Assembly: GCA_018401435.1 (NCBI GenBank)
Contig: JAGYJW010000044.1
Span: 1 to 54,558, forward strand
Direction of reading: 5' to 3'
DNA from: Deltaproteobacteria bacterium
GTDB taxonomy: Bacteria > Myxococcota_A > UBA796 > UBA2385
DNA: 54,558 nt
How positions within the stretch are numbered: position 1 is the first letter of the stretch; the number at the start of each line of letters is the position of its first letter. Under the pieces are notes generated by a model. The model saw only the letters and a program-made list of their open reading frames with translations. It searched no databases and was not told the DNA's origin. Shown piece by piece: positions 8,867 through 17,399 of the stretch. The translations under genes and the position numbers were made by a program.

Positions 8867-10179
8867 GTGAAGCAGAAGCTGCAGCTCGCTGAAAGCCTGG
8901 TGCGCCAGGCCCGCATGGATGGTGCGGCGCACGCCGAAGTCCTGATTGTGACCTCGGACCGCCGGAGCTTCAGCTCCACGTCCCGAGCGCTCAGCCACGA
9001 GACTGAGAGCGCGGTGCATATCCGGTTGACCGCGGCCTCTGGCGCGACGGTCAGCTCGGTCAACACCGGAGACCCGGCGACCGTGGGTGCCAAGGCCCTC
9101 AGCAAGACCTTCACCCAGCTCCGCAAGGCCAAGGCCCAGGACAACGCCGGTCCGCCGCCCCACCTCGACGTGCAGGATCGCGGTCTGGGCATCCTCGACC
9201 GCCGCCAGGCCAACCTCACGGACTCCGATCGCCACGAGGCCATCGATTGGAATGAGGAGGCCCTGGCCGCCTTCAGGGCCACGGTGGTCCCCGGCCCCTT
9301 CCTCTACGAAGAAGTTCTCCACAGCCGCGTTCTCGCTGCGACCAACGGGGCGCATCTCAGCGAAGAGAGCAGCCGCTACCGGCTGTCGGGTCGGCCCGCC
9401 ACAAGAAGCACCCCGACATCGTCTTGACCGAGCAGATCACCAGCCGCAACTTCGCCGAGGTGGCCAGCAAGCCCATCGGCGTGGGCCTGGGCCGTCGCGT
9501 CGAGAGCCTGGATCTGCCCGCCGATCTGCCCAGCAGCCCCACCGCCGTCGTGCTGGGCCAGAAGGTGGTGGCAGAGCTGCTTCCGCGCATCGTGCGCAGC
9601 TTCCGGGCCGAACGCATCGACCAGGGCAGCAGCTTTCTCAAGGACCGGGCCGGCCGCCGGGTGGGCAGCGACCAGCTCCATGTGGTGGACGACGCCTTGG
9701 TTCCCGGCGGCTATGCCACCCGGGCCTTCGACGACCGGGGCATCCCGGCGGTGGCCATCACCCTCATCCGCGAGGGCATGTTGGGCGGGGTCTACCAGGG
9801 CGTGGAATCGGCCCTGCGCAACGACGCGCGGCCCAGCGGCCACGAGTGTTTCGACGGCAGCCTGTGGGTGGGCAACCTGATCGTCCGGCCGGGCAACCGG
9901 TCGCGCAACATGATCTTCCCCGACCTGGGCACTCTGGTCGAGATTGAAGACCTCGTGGACCTTCCCACGCTGGACCCGGTCACCGGCATCATCGAGCTGC
10001 AGGCGCGGGTCTGGGTCAAGGACGCCAAGCAGACCCTCGGCTATGCCGGCACCCACCGCCTGCGTTGCCCGGTGGTGGAGCTGCTGGGCGCGGTGGACCA
10101 GGTCTGCTCGGACCAGGAGCGCCACGGCATCGTGGACACGCCGACCTGGGTGCTCAAGGGCATCTGGTTCGACGACTGA
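8867..10179 (+). CDS. TldD/PmbA family metallopeptidase-like protein, one frameshift
   Basis: The two halves make a TldD/PmbA protein of about 437 residues. Part 1 (from GTG 8867, after AAGGGGAA) has LQLAESLVRQARMDGAAHAE and LAATNGAHLSEESSRYRLSG. Part 2 has KKHPDIVLTEQ, SPTAVVLGQKVVAELLPRIV, QGSSFLKDRAGRRVGSDQLH, RAFDDRGIPAVAITLIREGM and SLWVGNLIVRPGNRSRN, the conserved C-terminal features. The frames join if one G is added in 9386-9393 (TCGGGTCGG). The family includes zinc proteases that process antibiotic and peptide precursors; PmbA-type members often lack the metal motif and I do not see a clear HExxxH here, so it may be the non-catalytic type. Confidence 0.85.
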
Positions 10180-10186
10180 GGCCGGC

Positions 10187-10201
10187 GGCCCGCCCCGGGC
10201 C
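10187..10201. terminator. GC-rich hairpin between convergent genes
   Basis: GGCCCG (10187-10192) and CGGGCC (10196-10201) form a perfect 6-bp stem around a CCC loop, exactly between the stops of the TldD/PmbA gene and the facing lipoprotein gene. There is no T-run, so it is at best a weak or protein-assisted bidirectional terminator. Confidence 0.3.
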
Positions 10202-11697
10202 TACTGGCAGCGGGTGCGGGTGGCCAGGTAGGGGTCGGCGAAGTCTTCAACGAAGACGGCGTCGGGCCAGCGCACCACGCCGACATCCCAGACCTGGTTG
10301 CTGGTCAGCACCTTGCTGCCTTGCCAGAAGGGCGAGGTGCCGCCATTGAGCCACACCTTGACCGTGGCGGTGGAGGTGCCGCCGCCCTTGTCCTCGTAGT
10401 AGTGCACCTTGACGAGGTAGTCACCGGATTCGGGGTTGCGCAGCTTGGTGGCTTCGGGACCCAGGCCCGCCCGGTTGTCCAGGGCCAGCCGGGGGTCATC
10501 GTCCCCGCCCGAGCTGCCCCAGTTGGGGTTGCGGTTGCAGTAGCAGCAGTCGCCGTCCTGATCGAAGAAGCTGGATCCGGCCTGGATGAAGTGCAGGTCC
10601 ACATCCGAGTTATTCGTGTCCCAGGTCAGCTCGACGTGGATCTGCTCCTCGGACTCGGCCAGGAAGCTGCAGCGCGTGGGGGCCGAGATCAGGCCGACGC
10701 TGTTGGTGACCTTGAGCTGCAGCTCCCACTGGCCGGCGAGGTCCACGAAGAGGCTGGTGAAGCCGGCATAGGGCTCGTTGACGCCGGTGGCGCTGCCAAA
10801 GGGCTTGCTGAGGATCTCCCAGGAGTAGCTGAGGGGCTCCAGGCCATTGGGGTCGTAGGAGCCCGTGCCATCGAGGTCGATGCGCACGGGCGGGTTGACC
10901 TCGCCGGCCCCGGGGCAGTCGATGACGGCGACGGGGTATTCGTCCTCGCTGCCGCCATTGCCCACCACGACCAGGTCGATGGCGGGTTCATCGGGGTCGT
11001 TGCTGTTGATGGTGAAGGTGGCGCTGTCGCCGGTCTCGGCCAGCGGGGCATAGGACACGATCAGCGCGGTCTCGCCATTGGCGGCGATCTGCCCGCCGCT
11101 CACCGGCCCCGATGCGATGCTGAAGGCGCCCGAGCCCGTCTGTTCGATGCTGTCGATGTCCAGGGGCCCATCGCCCACATTGCGGATCGAGATGAACTCG
11201 GTGGCCTCGGTGCCCGCGGTCACGGTGCCGAAGTCGAGGGAGCCCGACGACAAGGCGATGTCGGGCACCGGCCCATCCACGCCCTCGCCCAGCAAGACCA
11301 GCTCATATTCCGGGTTGACCGGGTCGTTGCTGGAGATGACGATGGTGCGGTCATAGCGGAGGAAGCTGGCCGGCGCGAAGTGCACGCCGATGGCGGCGCT
11401 GTCGTCCTTGCCGATGGTGATGGATTCGGGGTCGATGGTGTAGGGCCCGCCCTCATCCCCGGCCAGCGCGATGCTGTCGATGATCAGGTCGGCCTTGCCG
11501 GCGTTGAGGATCTGGAAGGTCTGATCGGCCTGGTAGGGCACCACCACCCCGCCGAAGTCCACCGTGTCCGGCGTTCCCGACTGGGTGACCACCGCGAGAT
11601 CCGGGGTGAGCTTCCGAATCTCGGTTTCGGGGCCTGTGCAGCCCGCGACGAGGGTGGAGGCCAGGACGATGGGGGCGCAGAAGGAGAGGTGTCGCAT
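10201..11697 (-). CDS. Large lipoprotein with choice-of-anchor-D-like repeats and a PKD-like region
   Basis: The 498-residue protein starts MRHLSFCAPIVLASTLVAGC, a lipoprotein signal with Cys20. Two repeats of about 100 residues follow (VDFGGVVVPYQADQTFQILN... and LDFGTVTAGTEATEFISIRN..., each ending near SSNDP/NSNDP), typical of the ASH/choice-of-anchor-D Ig-like fold. A PKD-like stretch (IDLDGTGSYDPNGLEPLSYS) comes next. The C-terminal 150 residues (HVELTWDTNNSDVDLHFIQA, then a Cys-containing DGDCCYCNRN) resemble the DUF2135-type domain of secreted proteins. It is probably a surface protein without enzymatic role. No clear Shine-Dalgarno precedes the ATG at 11697; a GTG at 11721 is the alternative start. 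Confidence 0.85.
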   Translation of the reverse strand: MRHLSFCAPIVLASTLVAGCTGPETEIRKLTPDLAVVTQSGTPDTVDFGGVVVPYQADQTFQILNAGKADLIIDSIALAGDEGGPYTIDPESITIGKDDSAAIGVHFAPASFLRYDRTIVISSNDPVNPEYELVLLGEGVDGPVPDIALSSGSLDFGTVTAGTEATEFISIRNVGDGPLDIDSIEQTGSGAFSIASGPVSGGQIAANGETALIVSYAPLAETGDSATFTINSNDPDEPAIDLVVVGNGGSEDEYPVAVIDCPGAGEVNPPVRIDLDGTGSYDPNGLEPLSYSWEILSKPFGSATGVNEPYAGFTSLFVDLAGQWELQLKVTNSVGLISAPTRCSFLAESEEQIHVELTWDTNNSDVDLHFIQAGSSFFDQDGDCCYCNRNPNWGSSGGDDDPRLALDNRAGLGPEATKLRNPESGDYLVKVHYYEDKGGGTSTATVKVWLNGGTSPFWQGSKVLTSNQVWDVGVVRWPDAVFVEDFADPYLATRTRCQ

Positions 11698-11797
11698 GGA
11701 AGGACGGTATCTCGCAGCCACGGGCAGCGTCTACAGTCGTTATGCTGGGGTGTGGCGCGGACGCCTCGCCTCCACCGAGGCCTTCCGGGAGCGCAGC

Positions 11798-12793
11798 ATG
11801 TCGAATCGGGTCGCCCTTCTCCTGCTCACCGGCCTGTCCTTCCTGGCAGGCTGCAATGGCTGCACGCCCGACTTGCCGGGCAACAACAACGACAACGACC
11901 CCGACCCCGACCCGCCCGACGTCACCGACAGCGGCGACGGCGACACCGGCCCGCCGCCCCCCTGTTCCGTGCCCGAGGTCGAACCCAACAACAACGAATC
12001 CCAGGCCCAGGACCTGCCCCTGGGCGCCTGGGCCTGCGGCTACCTCGACACCCAGGGCGACGTGGAGTTCTTCCGCTCGCGGGTGACCGAGGACGGCTGG
12101 ATGCGGGTCTGGGTGCGGGCCTCCGACATCGGCAGCACCGCCGATGTCGCCCTGGTCGCGACATCGGAGCGCATCAACGAATTCGGCGAGGTGGACGTCA
12201 TCGACGCCAGCAGCACCCTGGTGCCCTCGGGCACCGACGCCCGCCTGGTCCTGCCCGTGCAGGCCAATACCACCTGGACCTTCCAGGTCCTGGACGAGGT
12301 GCCGTCCTATAGCTCCACCCACGAGTGGGAGCTGGTCGCCAACATGACCAAAGACCCGGTAGAATGCAGCTTCTGGGAGGAGGAGGGTGAAGGCGACAAC
12401 AGCAACAACGCCCTGACCACCCCCGAGCCCGTGGCGGCGGGCGACCAGGCCTGCGGCTTCATCGACAGCAGCACCGACCAGGACTTCTTCGCCCTGGAGC
12501 TGCCGCCGGGCAAGTCCACCATCACCGCACGGGTGGTGGCCTGGAACGAGGGTTCGCCGGTCAATACCGACCTCGCCCTCTACGAGCCCGGGGGCACCCT
12601 GGCCCTGCTGGAGGTGGCCGGCGACTACAGCACCGACCTCGACCCCCTGCTCGAATACACCACCAACGACGGGGGCACATGGTATCTGCGGGTGCGCCCG
12701 CAGGCCGGCGGCGGCGCGCTGGCCTGGTATATGCTGGATGTGCAGGTGGACAGCAGCGACGGGGTCGGCGACTCCGGCGCGAGCACCCGCTGA
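11798..12793 (+). CDS. Lipoprotein with two PPC-like domains
   Basis: The 331-residue protein begins MSNRVALLLLTGLSFLAGC (lipobox Cys19) and then has an Asn/Asp/Pro-rich linker ending in GDGDTG. Two beta-sandwich domains of the bacterial pre-peptidase C-terminal (PPC) kind follow: EVEPNNNESQAQDLPLGAWA...GDVEFFRSRV and NNALTTPEPVAAGDQACGF...DQDFFALELPPG. A GGGAG site precedes the ATG. There is no catalytic domain, so it is probably a cell-surface structural or adhesive lipoprotein. It is divergent from the preceding minus-strand lipoprotein gene and followed by another lipoprotein gene. Confidence 0.85.
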   Translation: MSNRVALLLLTGLSFLAGCNGCTPDLPGNNNDNDPDPDPPDVTDSGDGDTGPPPPCSVPEVEPNNNESQAQDLPLGAWACGYLDTQGDVEFFRSRVTEDGWMRVWVRASDIGSTADVALVATSERINEFGEVDVIDASSTLVPSGTDARLVLPVQANTTWTFQVLDEVPSYSSTHEWELVANMTKDPVECSFWEEEGEGDNSNNALTTPEPVAAGDQACGFIDSSTDQDFFALELPPGKSTITARVVAWNEGSPVNTDLALYEPGGTLALLEVAGDYSTDLDPLLEYTTNDGGTWYLRVRPQAGGGALAWYMLDVQVDSSDGVGDSGASTR

Positions 12794-12888
12794 GCCCGAA
12801 GCCGCGCGACCGCGGGATGGCGCGCCGCCAGACAGGCGTTGTTGGGGCTAAGCTGCGCGGGTCGGACCCTGGACCGATGGAGGACCGC

Positions 12889-13908
12889 ATGTCGAGCATT
12901 CCGAGGACCCCGCTGCGCATCGGCGCCCTGCTGGGCGCGCTGGTGGCCCTGACCGCCTGCGACAAGCCCACCCAGGCCATTCGGCTGGACGACAGCGCGC
13001 TCCCTCAGCCCGATAGCAGCGATCCCGAGGTCTGCACCGTGCAGGTGCTGGACAGCCGGCCCGTCAACGCGGCCGCCGGGGTCTACTACCGCGACCCGCT
13101 GCGCGTGACCTTCAACGAGGACGCCTATGGGGCCGCCATCGCGCTCAATGGCGCCGACGGCAGCTATGAGCCCGTGCAGGTGACCTGGGACGAGCCGCGG
13201 CTCAACGCCACGATCATCCCGCTCAATCCCCTGGATGCCAGCACCGAGTATGTGCTGACGGTGCCCTATTGCCCGGACCAGGACCCCGCCGATATCCGCT
13301 TCACCACCAGCAGCTTCGGCAGCCCCTTGACGGTCGAGCCCGACAGCCTGGAAGGCGCGGCCTACCACCTGCCCCTGGGGGATGCGACCTATGAGCGGCC
13401 CCCGGGCATCGGCGGCATCATTCGCAACTACCTCGACCAGCCGCTGCTGATCGGCGTGGTCGAGGCCAATGTGGACACCCTGGGCCTGATGGGCGCCCAG
13501 GGCTGGGTGGACGGCACCACCGGCAGCATCCGGCAGCTGCTCACCCGGCAGACCTGGTACTTCGGCCAGGCGGACTTCCGCAGCCGGCCCTACTTCTCGG
13601 CCTATGCCAGCGCGGTGCCCCTGATCTATGACGGCACCGAGATCGTATTCTACGACTTCAACCTGGAAGGCACCCTGTCGGCCGATGGCACGGCCGTTGG
13701 CGGGGCGCGCATGACGGGGCAGATCGACACGCGCAACCTGGGCCCCCTGCTGCAGCTGGGCAGCGAGGCCAGCGCGGCCTGCGATTTTGTGGCCGATGTG
13801 GGCTTGGAGTGCATCGACTGCCCCGACGGAAACCCCTACTGCCTGGACCTGGACGCCACCTTCCCCACCGCCCGGGTGGTGGACGGCCTGCGCCTCACCC
13901 CCATCTGA
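12889..13908 (+). CDS. Lipoprotein with an N-terminal Ig-like (SbsA/Big_5 type) domain
   Basis: The 339-residue protein starts MSSIPRTPLRIGALLGALVA and reaches its lipobox Cys at residue 24. Residues about 45-130 (VLDSRPVNAAAGVYYRDPLR, ASTEYVLTV) look like a bacterial Ig-like SbsA domain. The remainder is unrecognised and carries a late Cys cluster (AACDF, GLECIDCPDG, PYCLDLD). I chose the ATG at 12889 because GGAGG lies 6 nt upstream; the ATG at 12877 would overlap that site. It is the second of two plus-strand lipoprotein genes. Confidence 0.8.
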   Translation: MSSIPRTPLRIGALLGALVALTACDKPTQAIRLDDSALPQPDSSDPEVCTVQVLDSRPVNAAAGVYYRDPLRVTFNEDAYGAAIALNGADGSYEPVQVTWDEPRLNATIIPLNPLDASTEYVLTVPYCPDQDPADIRFTTSSFGSPLTVEPDSLEGAAYHLPLGDATYERPPGIGGIIRNYLDQPLLIGVVEANVDTLGLMGAQGWVDGTTGSIRQLLTRQTWYFGQADFRSRPYFSAYASAVPLIYDGTEIVFYDFNLEGTLSADGTAVGGARMTGQIDTRNLGPLLQLGSEASAACDFVADVGLECIDCPDGNPYCLDLDATFPTARVVDGLRLTPI

Positions 13909-13955
13909 GGGGACGGGCGGAGGCCCTGGGTTAGGCCGAGGCTTCGGAGGGAAGC

Positions 13956-14723
13956 ATGCGGGTGCTGGTGCAGGGAACCGCCATAGTGCTCTTCCTGCTG
14001 GCCGGGCAGATGCGGCCCCGGGTGCGGGGCGTGCCGCTGATCAACCGCGACCTGCTGCTCAATCTGGCCAATGGGCTGCTGATCTTCCTGCTCTTGGGCC
14101 TGCCCCTGGGTGCGGCCACATCCACCCTGAAGATTGGCCTGCTGCCGATGGACTGGCTGACCTGGCCCCCGCTGCAGCTGCTGCTGAGCTTTGTGTTGCT
14201 GGACTTCAGCCGCTACTGGCTGCACTTCGCCGGGCACCGCGTGCCCTGGTTGTGGCGCTTTCACCGGGTTCACCACTCGGCGGAATTCATCGACAGCACC
14301 ACGGGGCTGCGCATGCACCCGGTGGACTTCCTGCAGCTGTGGCTGGTGCCCTTCCTCCTGTTCACGGTGCTGCTGGACACGTCGAGCTTTGCGCCCTGGG
14401 CGGTGCCCGGCGCCTTCACCATCGGCGTGCTGATGGACGCATTCGAGCACGCCAACCTTCGTTTTGACCTCAGCCGTCCGCTGCCCCGCCTGTGGGACCG
14501 GCTCTTCAACAACCCGCATTTTCACGCCTGGCACCACACCCGCGACGGGGCGCTCTGCGACGGCAACTACGGCAATACGCTGGTGATCTGGGACCGCCTC
14601 TTTGGCACCGAGGTCACCCGGCCCGTGCCCCCGGCCCTCTACGGGCTGGAGGCCGACCAGGCCTTGGACAACAGCCTTCAGGGCTGGCTCTTCTTGCGCC
14701 GGCGGCAGAAGGGATCTTCGTGA
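13956..14723 (+). CDS. Fatty acid hydroxylase / sterol desaturase family membrane protein
   Basis: The 255-residue integral membrane protein carries the His-box pattern of the di-iron hydroxylase family: HFAGHR (HxxxH, near residue 90), HRVHHSAEF (HxxHH, near 104), FEHANLR and HFHAWHH (near 190). Hydrophobic segments lie near 8-20, 32-50, 66-82 and 122-140. Family members hydroxylate or desaturate lipid acyl chains or sterol-like substrates at the membrane using O2. Its stop overlaps the start of the next membrane protein (GTGA), which suggests that the pair works on the same lipid. Confidence 0.88.
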   Translation: MRVLVQGTAIVLFLLAGQMRPRVRGVPLINRDLLLNLANGLLIFLLLGLPLGAATSTLKIGLLPMDWLTWPPLQLLLSFVLLDFSRYWLHFAGHRVPWLWRFHRVHHSAEFIDSTTGLRMHPVDFLQLWLVPFLLFTVLLDTSSFAPWAVPGAFTIGVLMDAFEHANLRFDLSRPLPRLWDRLFNNPHFHAWHHTRDGALCDGNYGNTLVIWDRLFGTEVTRPVPPALYGLEADQALDNSLQGWLFLRRRQKGSS

Positions 14724-15721
14724 AGATCAAGATCGCGGTGGTGCTGGTCGTCACCGCCCTGTGCATGGTGGTTGCGCTGTGGGGCCTGGAGCTGGATGCC
14801 GCGCTGTCGGCCCTGGCGTCGGCCCGCTGGTCCTTGCTGCTGCCGGTGATGCTGCTCTACCTCGCCGCCCATGTGCTGCGGGCCTGGCGCCTGCAGCTGC
14901 TGGTTGGCCACAATGTTCCCTACAAGCGCATCTTCGCGATCAACACCATCGGCTTTCTGGCCATCAACGTGGTGCCCTTGCGGCTGGGCGAGCTGGTGCG
15001 GCCCTACCTGCTGATGGAGCGCGAGGGGGTGCCCTTCGGGCGCAGCTTCGCCGCCATCGTGCTGGAGCGCCTGCTCGACCTGACGCTGCTGCTCTTCATG
15101 CTGCTGGGGCTGAGCCTGGTGGTGGACCTGCCCGAGAGCGGCATCCAGGTGGCCGTGAGCGGCAGCAGCGTGGATGTGGTGGAGGCCGGCCAGGTCGCGG
15201 CGGCGGTGGTGGTGGGCGCCGGCATGGTCTTTGGCCTGCTGCTGGTGCTGGTGGGCGAACCGGCCATCCGCCTGCTCGAAAAGCTACCCCTGGGGAAGAA
15301 GCTGGGGGGCTTCACCCGGCGCTTTCGCGAGGGCTTCCTCGATCTCGCCCGGCAGCCGCTGCGGGCGCTGGGGCTGCTGGGCCTGTCGGCCCTGGTGTGG
15401 GCCGTCACGGTGAGCGCCGTCGGGCTCTGCATGGCCGCCTTTGAGGGGCTGCCGGTGGGCATCGGACCCGCCTGGGCCACCTGGACCATCACCATCAGCG
15501 GCATGACCGCCCTGCCCACCGCGGGCTTCTTTGGCGCTTACGAGCTGTTCTGCCGGGCGGCCCTGTCCTTGTGGGGGGTGTCCGACAGCCTGGCGGCGAC
15601 CTTTGCGCTGGTGCTGCACCTCACCCAGTTCGGGTTCATCGTGGGCATTGGCGGCTATTTCCTGGTGGTCGAGGGCATGGGCCTGCGCGACCTGGTGGTG
15701 AAGATCCCCCCGGAGGCCTGA
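14720..15721 (+). CDS. UPF0104/YbhN (LPG synthase TM-domain) family membrane protein
   Basis: The 333-residue polytopic protein has the signature of the lysylphosphatidylglycerol synthetase TM-region family: LRAWRLQLLVG near 55, INVVPLRLGELVRPYLL near 83, FAAIVLERLLDLTLLL near 110 and a Gly-rich end. About eight hydrophobic segments are visible. Related proteins flip or transfer lipids. The GTG start at 14720 overlaps the stop of the hydroxylase gene by 4 nt. A small palindrome (GAGGC-CTGA-GCCTC, 15713-15726) lies at its stop, facing the convergent M23 gene. Confidence 0.85.
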   Translation: MKIKIAVVLVVTALCMVVALWGLELDAALSALASARWSLLLPVMLLYLAAHVLRAWRLQLLVGHNVPYKRIFAINTIGFLAINVVPLRLGELVRPYLLMEREGVPFGRSFAAIVLERLLDLTLLLFMLLGLSLVVDLPESGIQVAVSGSSVDVVEAGQVAAAVVVGAGMVFGLLLVLVGEPAIRLLEKLPLGKKLGGFTRRFREGFLDLARQPLRALGLLGLSALVWAVTVSAVGLCMAAFEGLPVGIGPAWATWTITISGMTALPTAGFFGAYELFCRAALSLWGVSDSLAATFALVLHLTQFGFIVGIGGYFLVVEGMGLRDLVVKIPPEA

Positions 15722-15724
15722 GCC

Positions 15725-16630
15725 TCAGCTGCGGGGCCCCGGCGCGCGGCTGCGGAAGGGGGCCGGGTCCACCGGCCGACCGCCGATGCGCAAACCAAAG
15801 TGCAGGTGAGGGCCGGTCGAACGCCCGCTATTGCCCGATTCCATCAGGGGGTCGCCCTGGGCCACCGCCTGGCCCCGCTGCACCTGCAAGCGGCTGGCGT
15901 GGCAGTAGGCGGTGCTCACCCGGTTGCCGTGGTCCAGGACCACATGCCAGCCGTTGACCGGATCTTCGCGGGCACGGCTCACCGCGCCGGCCGCGGCGGC
16001 AAAGACCGGGGTGCCGATGGGCACGGCGATGTCGACCCCCTCGTGCAGCTTGCGGGTCTTGAGGGTGGGGTGATCGCGGTAGCCGAAGCCGCTGCTCACC
16101 CGGGCGGCGGGGTCCACCGGCCAGGCGAGGTCCAGCACGGTGGCCAGGGAGAGGGTGTCGGAGACGGCGTTTTGGGCGATGGCCGCGGTGCGGGCGGGCA
16201 GGTAGGGCGCGTGGCTGGCGAGGCGCTCGGGGTGGGGAGCGCCGGCGGCTTCGGCGCGCCGGATGGCCCGCTCGCGGACCTCGGCCCCGATCGCCCAGGT
16301 CTCCAGCGCGGCCTCGGGGGCGTCGATCTCCAGGGCCTCGATCTCGGCCAGGGCGGCATCGCCCAGGTGGCTGCGAATGGCCAGCCGGATGCCCGGATGA
16401 AAGGCGCCCGGAGCCGCATCCAGCGGGACCGCGGGCTCGGCGAGGGCGACGGCCAGGGCCTGCTCCAGCGGGGCGGGCAGCTGGGTGCGGAAACTCGCGA
16501 GAACATCGACCTCGACTTCATCTCCAACGAGCGCCGACAGGGCCGCTCGCCCCAGATCTCCTACCGGCGTGCGGGTCCAGCAAGCCGCCAGGACCCCGCC
16601 GCAGAGCAGCAGCTCGGCCCAGCCCCTCAT
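15725..16630 (-). CDS. M23/LytM family metallopeptidase lipoprotein
   Basis: The 301-residue protein begins MRGWAELLLCGGVLAAC, a lipoprotein signal with Cys17. The C-terminal 130 residues form an M23 domain: SSGFGYRDHPTLKTRKLHEG, then HEGVDIAVPIGTPV (first zinc His and Asp), LDHGNRVSTAYCHASRL and GPHLHFGLRIGG (HxH). The zinc motif is complete, so it can be an active peptidoglycan endopeptidase in the envelope. The ATG at 16630 overlaps the stop of the upstream membrane-protein gene (ATGA), implying joint expression. Confidence 0.9.
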   Translation of the reverse strand: MRGWAELLLCGGVLAACWTRTPVGDLGRAALSALVGDEVEVDVLASFRTQLPAPLEQALAVALAEPAVPLDAAPGAFHPGIRLAIRSHLGDAALAEIEALEIDAPEAALETWAIGAEVRERAIRRAEAAGAPHPERLASHAPYLPARTAAIAQNAVSDTLSLATVLDLAWPVDPAARVSSGFGYRDHPTLKTRKLHEGVDIAVPIGTPVFAAAAGAVSRAREDPVNGWHVVLDHGNRVSTAYCHASRLQVQRGQAVAQGDPLMESGNSGRSTGPHLHFGLRIGGRPVDPAPFRSRAPGPRS

Positions 16631-17322
16631 GGTGGCCCCCCGCCTTGAAGCAGGGCCTGCAGCGGGCCCCAGATCGGCAGGCCGTGCACCCAGGCCAGGC
16701 CGCCGATGGGCAGCAGGGCGAGGGCGGGCAAGGCGCCTTCGAAGAAGGGGCGGTGGGGGTCCAAGGCGGCCACGGCGCGGCGCCAGGCGGGCAGGCCAAA
16801 ACGCAGCAGCGCCAGGCCGCCGACCAGGGCGCCAATCGCCCGCGACAGGGCCGAGGCGGGCAGCAGATCCTCCACCGCCATGGCCATGGACCAGCTCCCG
16901 GCCACCAGCACGCCGGCCAGGCTCAGGGGCATGAGCAGGGCCGCCAGGCTGCGGCTCTGCCACCAGCCCCGCCAGCTGGGGCGGGCCGCGCGATCGGTCA
17001 GCAAGAAGCGCGTGGCCAGCAGCCCGACGCTGAAGACCTCGACAGCCAGGGCCAGGCCGGCGGCCAGCGGGGCCAGCGGCAGGCGCTCCCACAGCAGCAG
17101 GCGCTCTGGAGCGAGGCCCAGCCAGCCCGCCAGCCGCTGCAAGGGGCCCGCGAGGGCGAGGTCCAGGCCGGCCTGCAGGGCGAGGATCAGCTCCAGCAGT
17201 ACATCGTCGAGGCGGTCGGCCGCGAGGTGAACCCCCAGGCACAGCAGGGCGAGCTGGCCCAGGGTGGTGGCAGCGGACGCCAGGCGTCCGGCCACGCGGT
17301 CACTGGCCACAAGCGCGCCCAT
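16627..17322 (-). CDS. Uncharacterised multi-pass membrane protein
   Basis: The 231-residue protein starts at the ATG at 17322, preceded by GGAGGTGGC, the strongest ribosome-binding site nearby. It is Leu/Ala-rich with about five hydrophobic segments (LGQLALLCLGVHLAA, LAPLAAGLALAVEVFSVGLL, LAALLMPLSLAGVLVAGS, IGALVGGLALLRFGLP, ALALLPIGGLAWVHGLPI). I recognise no family. Translational overlap with the M23 peptidase gene suggests a role in the same envelope process, for example as a membrane partner of the peptidase. Confidence 0.7.
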   Translation of the reverse strand: MGALVASDRVAGRLASAATTLGQLALLCLGVHLAADRLDDVLLELILALQAGLDLALAGPLQRLAGWLGLAPERLLLWERLPLAPLAAGLALAVEVFSVGLLATRFLLTDRAARPSWRGWWQSRSLAALLMPLSLAGVLVAGSWSMAMAVEDLLPASALSRAIGALVGGLALLRFGLPAWRRAVAALDPHRPFFEGALPALALLPIGGLAWVHGLPIWGPLQALLQGGGPP

Positions 17323-17399
17323 GCCACCTCCGGGTCCTTGGACCCCGACAACGGTGGCTGGTTCCCCGGGCTTACAGGCCCGCGTTGCGGCGATCGCGC

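Noticed and set aside
10321..12312. 663-codon plus-strand frame opposite the anchor-D lipoprotein
   Set aside because: Low-complexity Gly/Val/Ala product spanning the divergent promoter and the next gene out of frame; the minus-strand lipoprotein has a signal peptide and Ig-like repeats.
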